From Hungatella hathewayi (GTDB taxonomy: Bacteria > Bacillota > Clostridia > Lachnospirales > Lachnospiraceae), in contig CP102274.1 in NCBI GenBank assembly GCA_025149285.1, positions 4,490,001 through 4,554,000 on the forward strand: a stretch of DNA of 64,000 bases, in the 5' to 3' direction. Every line of letters starts with the position of its first letter. Positions within the stretch are counted from its first letter, which is position 1. The position numbers and the translations under genes were made by a program. A model generated the notes under the pieces. The model had not been told where the DNA came from and did not search any database. It saw only the letters and a list, made by a program, of their open reading frames with translations. This document shows, piece after piece, positions 15,745-23,852 of the stretch.

Positions 15745-17326
15745 AGAGCTTCTCCTCTTTCTGCCTGGCAACAGTCTCCCTGTAACCTGCAGGACTGAGT
15801 CCCGTATAACGTTTAAAAAGCTTGGCAAAATATGAACTGTCCGTATATCCGATAGACTCTGCGATACGGTACATCTTCATCTGCCCTTCTCCCACCAGAC
15901 GTTTTGCCTTTTCCATACGGCATCGCACGATCTCATCATTAATATTTTTGCCGGTCTCATTCTTATAAACAGCTGACAAATAATTCACCGTCCGCCCGGT
16001 TTTTTCCGCGATATAGTTCAATGACATATTAAAACTGGAATAATCCTCTCTGATAATCTGTTCAATATCCCGTACCAGCCTTGACTTTACCTCCGTTCCC
16101 GTGACTGATTTAGCCATCTGGCTTATTTTTGCAGTCATAAGCGCCTGTTTTCCGCTCAGGGTATATATATCCGCCAGTTCTTCTGCAAATTCAGCCCTGG
16201 AACACGTCTCCAACACAGGAATTCCCCGCTTATCCGCATAGCGGAGAAGCTCCAGATACATCTGGATACATAAAAAATCCAGATGACGGTAATCGTAGAT
16301 GTACTTTCTCTTAAAATAACTGAAAAAGCGTTCCAGTTCCCTCTCCCAGTCTGCTTCCCCATTTAGGAAAACTCCATTGATCACCGGCTCCGCCGGAAAC
16401 TGAACCACCGTACAGTCCTCATCAAAAATAAGATCCTGATAGCTGAATATCTGTTCTGATTCCACAAAAATCATCTGATGCAGTGCAATATCTGCTTCCT
16501 TCATTCCCCCTGCCGTCTCTGTAATGTCAGTCATGGAACTGATTCCGAAGCAAAGACCGATCCCCCACTCCGCCCACACTTCTCTCATCAATTCCCGAAT
16601 TTTTCTCTCTAGCTGTGCCTCCCCCAGAGTGCCGGATACAATCACAGTTATCAGTTGTCTTTTATTCACAAAGACAAAACCATCGCTGCTTCGAAAATAC
16701 TTCTGCACACAGCTTCTTATCTTTATTCTGTCCTTATCATTTTCCTCAGCATTATCTCTGCGCCAGCCGATTTCCACCACATACGCATTTCGCGGCAGTG
16801 AGATACCGTACTCAGACGCCTTCTCCTCAATCGCCCCGGTCTCCCGGTATGCCCCCTCGGCCAGATCACAGAAAAAACTTTCCAGCAGCGCTTCTCTGTT
16901 TTTGTTCCAGTGTTCCTTAAAATAATGGTACTGTTCTTCCTTGCTCCGTTCCTGATCCAGAAGAGCCCTCAGATTACTGAAAATCTTCGAAAAGTCTTCC
17001 TCGCGTGACGGTTTTAATATGTAATCAAAGACCTTATATTCCAATGCCTTTCTGTAATATTCAATATCACTGTATCCACTAATAATCACGGACCGTATCT
17101 CCGGATACTTCTGATGGACACGGTCGATCAGCTGAATTCCGCTCATTTCATCCATCCGAATATCTGTCAGCAGCACATCCGGAATGTCAGCCTCGACGAG
17201 CGTCCAGGCTTCTTCTCCACTCGATGCTGCTCCCGTTACTTCAAATCCCCATTGTTCCCATGGCAGAGTATCCCTCATCCCCTTAAGGGCTTCCCATTCA
17301 TCATCCACAATAATCAATCTGTACAT
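15737..17326 (-). CDS. AraC-family response regulator, YesN type
   Basis: 529 aa. N-terminal receiver domain with acidic pocket D8/D9 and phospho-acceptor Asp55 (VLLTDIRMDEMSG). A middle region of about 300 residues is typical of YesN regulators. The C-terminal 100 residues carry two AraC helix-turn-helix motifs (FNMSLNYIAEKTGRTVNYLSAVYKNETG; IAESIGYTDSSYFAKLFKRYTGLSPAGYR). It overlaps the kinase gene by 8 bp and probably activates the downstream importer, hydrolase and sulfatase genes. A terminator-like hairpin sits just ahead of its start codon. Confidence 0.93.
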   Translation of the reverse strand: MYRLIIVDDEWEALKGMRDTLPWEQWGFEVTGAASSGEEAWTLVEADIPDVLLTDIRMDEMSGIQLIDRVHQKYPEIRSVIISGYSDIEYYRKALEYKVFDYILKPSREEDFSKIFSNLRALLDQERSKEEQYHYFKEHWNKNREALLESFFCDLAEGAYRETGAIEEKASEYGISLPRNAYVVEIGWRRDNAEENDKDRIKIRSCVQKYFRSSDGFVFVNKRQLITVIVSGTLGEAQLERKIRELMREVWAEWGIGLCFGISSMTDITETAGGMKEADIALHQMIFVESEQIFSYQDLIFDEDCTVVQFPAEPVINGVFLNGEADWERELERFFSYFKRKYIYDYRHLDFLCIQMYLELLRYADKRGIPVLETCSRAEFAEELADIYTLSGKQALMTAKISQMAKSVTGTEVKSRLVRDIEQIIREDYSSFNMSLNYIAEKTGRTVNYLSAVYKNETGKNINDEIVRCRMEKAKRLVGEGQMKMYRIAESIGYTDSSYFAKLFKRYTGLSPAGYRETVARQKEEKLYD

Positions 17327-17350
17327 TATTATTCCTTCTCCATTTTATAG

Positions 17351-17378
17351 AAAAGGCGGGATACGCACCCCCGCCTTC
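17351..17378 (-). promoter_or_regulatory. Terminator-like hairpin in the leader of the response regulator gene
   Basis: Minus strand: AAGGCGGG-N9-CCCGCCTT followed by TTCTAT, about 25 bp before the ATG at 17326. A partly competing CACTGC/GCAGTG pairing lies just upstream. It may be a second terminator for the decarboxylase operon or an attenuator of the regulator. Confidence 0.45.
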
Positions 17379-17464
17379 TCATCACTGCAATGACTCGTAC
17401 GCAGTGCGTGCAGGTCATCATTTCCTGTCAATCTCTCTGTCCTGTGTCTGAACCGGTAATTTTT

Positions 17465-17511
17465 AAAAGGACTGTGTTCTTAATCAGAACGATTAAAAAC
17501 ACAATCCTTTT
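17465..17511. terminator. Terminator of the Na+-decarboxylase operon
   Basis: About 21-bp imperfect stem (AAAAGG...TTAATC / GATTAA...CCTTTT) with a 5-nt loop, 10 bp after the stop of the OadA-like gene. U-rich ends on both strands make it potentially bidirectional. Confidence 0.8.
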
Positions 17512-17521
17512 CTATTTTACA

Positions 17522-18934
17522 TTATACCGGATAAGCCTTGCTTCCCTTATCCGCCACTGCAGAATCCACACCGGTCTGCTGGGCTGCTCTGTACTCGAAG
17601 AATTCCTTCGCTACAGCCGGGAACAGCGCGTAGGATAACACATCCTCATCCTGCTGCTTCCACTGCGCGCATTCCTTCTCAAACTGAGGAAGCTGCGGAG
17701 CAATTAAGTCTGCCGGACGGCAGGTGATCGGTGTCTCGTCACCGATGATCTTCTTCTGGACTTCCGCATTGAACGGTTTAACCGTCTGTCCGAACTCGCC
17801 CATAAGGATCTTCTTGGACTCTTTTGTTACCATCTTGTAGCGCTCGCCGCTGATTACATTTAATACGGCCTGAGTACCTACGATCTGAGAGGACGGAGTA
17901 ACAAGCGGCGGCTCGCCGAAGTCTTTTCTTACTCTCGGGACTTCCTCCAGAACCTGTCTGTATTTGTCTTCCTGTCCTGCTTCCTTTAACTGGCTTACCA
18001 GGTTGGAAAGCATGCCGCCAGGTACCTGATACTGTAAGGTCTTGATATTGACACCCAGAACCTTCGGGTTTAAACGGCCGCTCTTAAGCGCTTCCTCACG
18101 GATTGGCTGGAAGTGGTCGGCGATTTCTGCCAGTAAGTTCTGATCATAACCGGTGTCGTACGGTGTTCCGCGGAAGGTCTCAACCATAACCTCGGTAGCC
18201 GGCTGGCTGGTTCCCAGTGCAAGAGGTGACATTGCGGTATCGATGATATCGCAGCCTGCTTCTACCGCCTTTAAGTAGGTCATGGAAGCGACACCGGAGG
18301 TGTAGTGGGTGTGAAGATCGATCGGAAGCGCAGTGGATTCCTTTAATGCGCGTACCAGCTCGTCTGCCTTATAAGGTGTCAGAAGACCGGCCATATCCTT
18401 GATACAGATGGAATCAGCGCCCATGTCCTCGATTCTCTTGGCAATATCTTTCCAGTAATCCAGTGTATAAGCATCGCCCAGCGTGTAGCAGAGCGCAACC
18501 TGTGCATGGCCCTTCTCTTTGTTGCAGGCTTTTACAGCGGTCTGTAAGTTGCGGATATCATTTAAACAGTCGAAAATACGGATAATATCGATACCGTTTG
18601 ATAAAGACTTCTGAACGAAGTACTCTACCACGTCGTCTGCGTAGTGATTGTAGCCCAGAATGTTCTGTCCACGGAACAGCATCTGCAGTTTCGTGTTCTT
18701 GAAGCCGTCTCTCAGCTTACGAAGTCTGATCCACGGATCTTCCTTTAAGAAACGAAGGCACGCGTCAAAGGTAGCGCCGCCCCAGCACTCTACCGCGTAA
18801 TAGCCGACTTTATCCATCTTATCGACAATCGGAAGCATCTGCTCGGTTGTCATTCTCGTAGCAAGCAAAGACTGGTGAGCGTCACGAAGGACGGTCTCTA
18901 CAATCTTAACCGGCTTTTTCTCTATTTCTGCCAT
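17522..18934 (-). CDS. oadA: OadA/5S-type pyruvate-oxaloacetate carboxyltransferase subunit
   Basis: 470 aa DRE-TIM-type enzyme that moves CO2 between oxaloacetate/pyruvate and biotin. Motifs: ETVLRDAHQS near residue 13 (metal Asp and substrate residues), ADSICIKDMAGLL near 180 (carboxylated Lys), and HTHYTSG near 207 (metal His pair). It ends without a biotin domain, like the 5S subunit of transcarboxylase; the carrier is a separate gene upstream. Start preceded by AAGGAGG. It is last in the carboxyltransferase-OadG-biotin-OadB-OadA operon. Oxaloacetate decarboxylation is the classical role, but with a 12S-type subunit in the same operon a transcarboxylase is also possible. Confidence 0.9.
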   Translation of the reverse strand: MAEIEKKPVKIVETVLRDAHQSLLATRMTTEQMLPIVDKMDKVGYYAVECWGGATFDACLRFLKEDPWIRLRKLRDGFKNTKLQMLFRGQNILGYNHYADDVVEYFVQKSLSNGIDIIRIFDCLNDIRNLQTAVKACNKEKGHAQVALCYTLGDAYTLDYWKDIAKRIEDMGADSICIKDMAGLLTPYKADELVRALKESTALPIDLHTHYTSGVASMTYLKAVEAGCDIIDTAMSPLALGTSQPATEVMVETFRGTPYDTGYDQNLLAEIADHFQPIREEALKSGRLNPKVLGVNIKTLQYQVPGGMLSNLVSQLKEAGQEDKYRQVLEEVPRVRKDFGEPPLVTPSSQIVGTQAVLNVISGERYKMVTKESKKILMGEFGQTVKPFNAEVQKKIIGDETPITCRPADLIAPQLPQFEKECAQWKQQDEDVLSYALFPAVAKEFFEYRAAQQTGVDSAVADKGSKAYPV

Positions 18935-18955
18935 TATTTTACCTCCTTGTTATGG

Positions 18956-18988
18956 GCACCCGGCGGGCGGTGTCCGGCCGCCGGGTGC
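18956..18988. other. GC-rich intercistronic hairpin between oadB and oadA
   Basis: Perfect 11-bp stem GCACCCGGCGG/CCGCCGGGTGC with an 11-nt loop, no T-run. It sits in the 70-bp gap between the two cistrons, 22 bp before the oadA start, and could protect the upstream mRNA or lower downstream expression. Confidence 0.6.
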
Positions 18989-19004
18989 GATACATGAAAA
19001 ATCT

Positions 19005-20150
19005 TTATTTCACTCCGAAGATAGCCATGAAGGTACCGGCCGCTACCGCGGTACCGATAACGCCTGCCACGTTCGGGCCCATCGCATGCATCAGCAGGAA
19101 GTTGGTAGGATCTGCCTCAGCACCGACCTTCTGGGATACACGTGCCGCCATGGGAACTGCGGATACACCGGCAGAACCGATCAGCGGATTTACTTTTCCG
19201 TGAGTCAGCACACACATCAGCTTTCCGAACAGCACACCGGCCGCCGTACCAACGATAAATGCTGCAAGACCAAGGAATACGATCTTTAATGTGTTCCAGT
19301 TTAAGAATGCTTCTGCACTCGTGGTTGCGCCTACAGACGTTCCCAGCAGGATAACTACGATGTACATTAACGCGTTGCTCGCTGTCTCTGCCAGCTGCTT
19401 CACAACGCCGCTCTCTCTGAATAAGTTGCCTAACATCAGCATACCAACGAGTGGTGCTGTAGTCGGGAGGATCATACAAACAACTACCGTTACGATGATC
19501 GGGAATAAGATTCTCTCAAGCTTGGAAACAGGACGCAGCTGTTCCATCTTGATCTTACGCTCCTTCTCGGTAGTAAGCAGCTTCATAACCGGTGGCTGAA
19601 TGATCGGTACGAGGGCCATGTAGGAATAAGCCGCCACAGCGATCGGTCCCATCAATGCAGTCTGTCCCAGCTTGCTCGCAAGGAAGATGGAAGTAGGGCC
19701 GTCAGCACCACCGATGATGGAGATAGCAGCCGCCGCTTTTCCATTGAATCCCAACAGAATTGCCAGGAAGTAGGCGCTGTAAATACCAAACTGTGCAGCC
19801 GCACCGAGTAAGAAGCTCTTCGGATTGGCAATTAAAGGAGCGAAATCCGTCATCGCACCGACGCCCATGAAGATAAGCGGGGGCAGGATGCTCCATTCGT
19901 CCAGTTTAAAGAAGTACTGCAGAAGTCCGCCGCCGGAACCATCTGCACCAATTTCCTTCATAATATCCGGATAGATATTAACAAGCAGCATTCCGAATGA
20001 AATAGGAATCAGCAGCAACGGTTCAAATCCATGTCTGATCGCAAGATACAAGAATACGAATGCAACCAGAATCATGAGCAGATTGCCGCCTGTCAGATTA
20101 AAAAATGCTGTTTGATGAAGAAGATTGTTCAATGTGCTAAATATATCCAT
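19005..20150 (-). CDS. oadB: Na+-translocating decarboxylase beta subunit
   Basis: 381 aa integral membrane protein with about nine or more helices. It couples decarboxylation of carboxybiotin to Na+ export. Family signatures include PPLIFMGVGAMTDFAPLIANP near residue 93, GGADGPTSIFLASKL near 145 (Na+ site region) and the C-terminal VNPLIGSAGVSAVPMAARVSQ. Start preceded by GGAGGG. In the middle of the decarboxylase operon, downstream of the biotin carrier. Presence of this subunit is the main argument that the complex is a Na+ pump rather than only a soluble transcarboxylase. Confidence 0.94.
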   Translation of the reverse strand: MDIFSTLNNLLHQTAFFNLTGGNLLMILVAFVFLYLAIRHGFEPLLLIPISFGMLLVNIYPDIMKEIGADGSGGGLLQYFFKLDEWSILPPLIFMGVGAMTDFAPLIANPKSFLLGAAAQFGIYSAYFLAILLGFNGKAAAAISIIGGADGPTSIFLASKLGQTALMGPIAVAAYSYMALVPIIQPPVMKLLTTEKERKIKMEQLRPVSKLERILFPIIVTVVVCMILPTTAPLVGMLMLGNLFRESGVVKQLAETASNALMYIVVILLGTSVGATTSAEAFLNWNTLKIVFLGLAAFIVGTAAGVLFGKLMCVLTHGKVNPLIGSAGVSAVPMAARVSQKVGAEADPTNFLLMHAMGPNVAGVIGTAVAAGTFMAIFGVK

Positions 20151-20198
20151 GTTAATCCCTCCATATGGAATCCGCCTCTATCTGGCGGAAGCTCTGCC

Positions 20199-20576
20199 TT
20201 AGTTTAATGTAGCCAGTGTCTGACCTGCTTCTACGGAATCGCCGGTTGCTACATTAATGCTTGCAATTGTTCCATCCTGAGGAGCTACGATTTCATTTTC
20301 CATCTTCATGGCTTCAAGAATAACGATTACATCGCCCTTCTTAACAGCCTGTCCAGGATTTGCCTTAACGCCTAAGATCTTGCCTGGCATCGGAGCCGCT
20401 ACCTTTACGGATCCGGCTGCTCCGGCCGGTGCTGATGCCTTCGGTGCTGCAGGCGCTGCCTTCGGTGCCGCCGCAGGAGCTGCCTTTGGTGCTGCTGCCG
20501 GTGCCGCGCTTCCGGTTCCTTCTTCTACGGTTACGTCATAAACATTACCATTAACTGTAATTGTATAATTCTTCAT
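20199..20576 (-). CDS. Biotin carrier protein of the decarboxylase/transcarboxylase
   Basis: 125 aa starting MKNYTITVNGNVYDV, ATG at 20576 preceded by AGGAGG. An Ala/Pro-rich hinge (repeated PAAAPKA words, residues about 23-55) joins the N-terminal segment to a C-terminal biotinyl domain with the VILEAMKMENEIVAP motif; the Lys of AMKM carries biotin. The swinging arm moves CO2 between the carboxyltransferase and the OadB pump. A longer in-frame start exists upstream but would run over the ribosome binding site. Confidence 0.94.
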   Translation of the reverse strand: MKNYTITVNGNVYDVTVEEGTGSAAPAAAPKAAPAAAPKAAPAAPKASAPAGAAGSVKVAAPMPGKILGVKANPGQAVKKGDVIVILEAMKMENEIVAPQDGTIASINVATGDSVEAGQTLATLN

Positions 20577-20596
20577 GATGATAATCCTCCTGATTA

Positions 20597-21367
20597 TTAT
20601 GCTTTTTTCCATTTTCCCGCCGGTGCACGTCTGATGGAGCGTACGACAAGACCGCTTGGGCTCGTTCCTGTAGATGCTGCTATCGCAGCTGTAATGACTG
20701 CTACCAGTTCCAGATCATCGGCCAGGTTTTCTTCCTCTGCCTGTACAACTGCCGGTTCCGGTTCCGCAGCCGGCAATGGCGCCGGTTCTTCTTTCTTTCC
20801 TCTGTTCTTCATCTTCTCTTCAAAACGGTTGATGTATTTGAAGCAGCTGATGAGGAAACTGATAAAGATCAGGACAAGAAATACGGTTCCCATACCCATG
20901 AGCATATTCATGGCGGCCTGTTCCATATTTTCGCCTAATGTGTACTCCGGAACGAAGGAAACGCTGGTAATCGCCCCTTCCCTGTCAGTCGTGATACCGA
21001 AGTCCATCTCTCTCTTCTCAAAAACCGCATGGACTGTTGCGCTGTAGCCGCTGTCAATCTCCTCTACCTCTGCCGTGTCCTCAACGGATATCATGGCGCC
21101 AAGATCATGCTTGACGTTCTTCCAGGAGTCCACGCCCTCGGCAAGAGCTTCGCTCTGCTTTGCAGTCTGGTTTCTCACTTCATCCAGCTGATCATCCGGA
21201 ATGTTCACGTAAGAGTTTAAATATCCGGAAGCCATCTGGCTTAACTGAGCCTGAATGTTGACATCGACCTCTGAGGAAGCGCTGTCAGCCTTGCTGCAAG
21301 CAGATAATGAAAAGAGACAGGCTGCCATGCAAAGTCCTAATGCTACTCGTTTCATATTCAGTTTCAT
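20597..21367 (-). CDS. OadG-like gamma subunit fused to a lipoprotein sensor-like domain
   Basis: 256 aa. Lipoprotein signal with lipobox LSAC (Cys24). An extracytoplasmic domain of about 130 residues follows. A single transmembrane helix at about 153-175 (LMGMGTVFLVLIFISFLISCF) with the flanking cytoplasmic charged/Pro-rich stretch resembles OadG, the small membrane subunit that organises the decarboxylase. The last residues IRRAPAGKWKKA match the family tail. Classical OadG is about 80-100 aa without a lipoprotein part, so this version has an added N-terminal domain, common in Clostridia. Between the carboxyltransferase and biotin genes. Confidence 0.82.
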   Translation of the reverse strand: MKLNMKRVALGLCMAACLFSLSACSKADSASSEVDVNIQAQLSQMASGYLNSYVNIPDDQLDEVRNQTAKQSEALAEGVDSWKNVKHDLGAMISVEDTAEVEEIDSGYSATVHAVFEKREMDFGITTDREGAITSVSFVPEYTLGENMEQAAMNMLMGMGTVFLVLIFISFLISCFKYINRFEEKMKNRGKKEEPAPLPAAEPEPAVVQAEEENLADDLELVAVITAAIAASTGTSPSGLVVRSIRRAPAGKWKKA

Positions 21368-21384
21368 ATACCTGTCACCTCATT

Positions 21385-22839
21385 CTAGACCGTGCCATGT
21401 TTTTTATCCGGACGATCCTCTCTCTTCGTGAATAACATCTCAAATGCAGCAATCACGCGGGCTCTAGTCTCGCTTGCATCGATGATATCATCAACATAGC
21501 CTCTCTTTGCAGCAGCCAGTGCACTGGACTGCAGCGCCTGATAGCTTTCCGCCTTCTCATTGATGAAGGAAACGCTGTCATCCGCCTTGCCGATCTCATC
21601 CGCATACATAATCTTCGCTGCTTCCTTTGCATCCATCATACCGATGGAAGCATCCGGCCATGCATAAACCATATCAGCACCGATTGACTTGCTGTTCATC
21701 GTTAAGTAAGCGGTTCCGAATGCCTGTCCGATAACAACCGTTACCTTCGGAACGGTCGCATTGGCAAATGCATACGTCAGTCCGGCCGCCGCTTTGGCGA
21801 TCTTTCTCTCTGTGCACTTGCTGGCCTTATATCCTTTTACATTGACAAGGGTAAGCACCGGGATATTAAATGCATCGCAGAACTCCACGAATTCAGCCGC
21901 TTTGGTGCAGCCCTGAGAGGTTAAAACCGCATCGTACTCAGCAGTCTTCAAGCCGCTCTCATCGTAGGATTCCGTGCGGTTGGCAACACAGCCCACCGTC
22001 GTTCCGTTCAAACGGATGAATCCGGTTACCATGGAAGGTGCGTAATCCTTTTTTACTTCCATAAAGAAATTATCATCAGAAATCTGAGTCAGCGCGATCG
22101 CCGTGTCTCCCACATAGTTTGCAAGGTCGGAGCACACACGGTTTAAATCGTCGTTACACTCGTCATAAGACATGTCATCTTCGTTGTTGGCCGGGAGGAT
22201 GGTAACCAGGGTTCTGATACCGTTTAAGATCTCCGCCTCATCGCCTGTGAAATCTGCCAGTCCGGTTTCCTTACTCTGGAAATCAGCGGACGACGTATCG
22301 CATTTGCCGGTATAGTTGCCAGCCAGTGCGTTCGGGGAATTCACAAACACCTTTCCGTTCCTGCTCTCCACAAATGTGAAATCAGCCATAGCTGCAGATA
22401 CCGCCATACCGCCGCCGCAGGTTCCGAATACCGCGCTGATCTGGGGAATCACACCGGAAGCCATGGTCTGGCTTAAATAAAGCTGGCCGAATCCATCCAG
22501 GGCATCGGTAGCTTCCTGAAGTCTTAAGCCTGCGCAGTCGATCAGACCAATGACGGGAGCGCCCGTCTTCATGGCCGCCGCGTAAAGATTAACGATTTTT
22601 TTTGCATGCATTTCGCCGATGGAACCGCCCAGTACGGAAGCGTCCTGGCTGTACACATACACAAGGCATCCTTCGATGGTACCGTAACCGGTAACAACAC
22701 CGTCAGCAGGGGTTTCCCTTGATGTCATGTTGAAGTCTGTGTTTCTGGCCGTAATATAGGCGCCGACTTCAACAAAACTGTTCTCATCAAGCAAGGCATT
22801 GATTCTGTTGCTTGCTGATGTCTGTGCTGAATTACTCAT
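21385..22839 (-). CDS. Acyl-CoA carboxyltransferase (MmdA/PccB/12S-like)
   Basis: 484 aa from ATG 22839, chosen because GGAGG lies 8 bp upstream. Crotonase-fold carboxyltransferase domains: N-terminal half with GTIEGCLVYVYSQDASVLGGS and CAGLRLQEATDALDGFGQLY; C-terminal half with VKGYKASKCTERKIAKAAAGL and GQAFGTAYLTMNSKSIGADM. The family transfers carboxyl from methylmalonyl-, glutaconyl- or malonyl-CoA to biotin. First gene of the decarboxylase operon with a good promoter. The exact acyl-CoA cannot be named; no mutase or epimerase gene is nearby. Confidence 0.85.
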   Translation of the reverse strand: MSNSAQTSASNRINALLDENSFVEVGAYITARNTDFNMTSRETPADGVVTGYGTIEGCLVYVYSQDASVLGGSIGEMHAKKIVNLYAAAMKTGAPVIGLIDCAGLRLQEATDALDGFGQLYLSQTMASGVIPQISAVFGTCGGGMAVSAAMADFTFVESRNGKVFVNSPNALAGNYTGKCDTSSADFQSKETGLADFTGDEAEILNGIRTLVTILPANNEDDMSYDECNDDLNRVCSDLANYVGDTAIALTQISDDNFFMEVKKDYAPSMVTGFIRLNGTTVGCVANRTESYDESGLKTAEYDAVLTSQGCTKAAEFVEFCDAFNIPVLTLVNVKGYKASKCTERKIAKAAAGLTYAFANATVPKVTVVIGQAFGTAYLTMNSKSIGADMVYAWPDASIGMMDAKEAAKIMYADEIGKADDSVSFINEKAESYQALQSSALAAAKRGYVDDIIDASETRARVIAAFEMLFTKREDRPDKKHGTV

Positions 22840-22923
22840 TTTGCAATCCTCCATTTTGTAATATTTGTACGGACTCTGTTAAGCAATTAACAAAGATCCG
22901 TAGAATAACACCAATTTCTGCCG

Positions 22924-22951
22924 ATTATAATTGTATAATTAATTATGACAA
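22924..22951 (-). promoter_or_regulatory. Promoter of the decarboxylase operon
   Basis: Minus strand TTGTCA (22946-22951), 16 bp, TATAAT (22924-22929), giving an mRNA leader of about 75 nt before the carboxyltransferase ATG. An overlapping alternative, TTGAAA-N15-TATACA, is weaker. Confidence 0.75.
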
Positions 22952-22970
22952 ATTTCAAGGTTTTTTTGGA

Positions 22971-23021
22971 AAAAAAAGAACTGCATTCTATGGATTTTTC
23001 ATAATCCACGTCCTGCAGTCC
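22971..23021 (-). terminator. Terminator of the lipoprotein gene at 23112-23708
   Basis: Stem GGACTGCA/TGCAGTTC plus an inner GGATT/AATCC pairing, followed on the minus strand by eight T. It isolates the downstream decarboxylase promoter. Confidence 0.85.
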
Positions 23022-23111
23022 CAAGAACTTGTCAGCATTATTTCACAATCTTTCTTTACTTCCGGCGAAATACACAAGTTTTGATTGTTTAATTTGTAAC
23101 TATTGCCTACG

Positions 23112-23708
23112 CTACTCCCGGATATCCGTGATGCCAAACGTTCCATCCTCTGTTTTCTTATAACGAATATGGGGATTTTCCTCTCCCATCGTCACACCGT
23201 CCGCATTCGCCTCCAGAGTCGCTGTGTCCACTCCGGCAATCGCCACCATTAAGTCGTCTCCGAAGATCAGGTCCGGATTCTGCTTTAAAAACTCGTCCCG
23301 GTCTTCAAATGTCATCTTCTCTCCGTCTGCGGTCTCCAGATTCAGCGGAAATGCCGAGAGATCTGCCAACGCTTCCATATCCCTGTCCGCCACTGCTTCC
23401 TGGATCCGCTCCGCAAAGGCCTCAATATCCTGAACTCCGGCCCCCGATTCAGCCGCGTCTTCCGCATCCGCACCCGGACCGTCTGCCGCGCGCTCCTCGT
23501 TCTCCTCAGCCGCCGGAGCCGTCTCGTCCTCTTTTTCTGTCTCCGTGTGAAGCGGCGCAGCCTCTTCTCTCACAGCCTCTGTGGCATTTGCCGCTGTCGT
23601 CTCCGCAGCTCCCGCTCCGGGTGACATACTTTTCTTAAAACAGCCGCCCAACGCCAGCACCGTGATAACAGCCAGCAGAACGGCCATAAGCTTTCCTCTT
23701 CCCGCCAT
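23112..23708 (-). CDS. Hypothetical lipoprotein
   Basis: 198 aa. Lipoprotein signal peptide with lipobox ALGGC (Cys23). A long Ala/Glu-rich disordered linker runs to about residue 90. The remaining 105 residues form a small alpha/beta domain (IQEAVADRDMEALADLSAFPLNL, FLKQNPDLIFGDDLMVAIAGVD, HIRYKKTEDGTFGITDIRE) of the NTF2-like kind often exported by Clostridia. I do not recognise a function. It has its own strong promoter and terminator, so it is monocistronic. Confidence 0.75.
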   Translation of the reverse strand: MAGRGKLMAVLLAVITVLALGGCFKKSMSPGAGAAETTAANATEAVREEAAPLHTETEKEDETAPAAEENEERAADGPGADAEDAAESGAGVQDIEAFAERIQEAVADRDMEALADLSAFPLNLETADGEKMTFEDRDEFLKQNPDLIFGDDLMVAIAGVDTATLEANADGVTMGEENPHIRYKKTEDGTFGITDIRE

Positions 23709-23740
23709 AAGTGCACACTTCCTTTCTGCGCTTCGGGCAA

Positions 23741-23769
23741 AGTATATACCACGCAGAACAGGAAGTCAA
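23741..23769 (-). promoter_or_regulatory. Promoter of the lipoprotein gene
   Basis: TTGACT (23764-23769), 17 bp, TATACT (23741-23746) on the minus strand, 33 bp before the ATG. Two TTACAG words lie a little further upstream, roughly two helical turns apart, and could be regulator contacts. Confidence 0.78.
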
Positions 23770-23852
23770 TAGAGTTTCCAAAACTGTAAATGTTAGTCAG
23801 CTTTCTGTAAGATTCTCTCCGGTTCCTTCACAGTTTGGAGCGCGCTGCGGCC

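Noticed and set aside
17395-17440. A tRNA-like fold around the hairpins between the regulator and decarboxylase genes
   Set aside because: No acceptor stem, no T-arm GTTC motif and no CCA-compatible end could be placed.
22840-22970. Riboswitch in the leader of the decarboxylase operon
   Set aside because: After the promoter only about 75 nt remain, with no stable conserved-looking fold or expression-platform hairpin.
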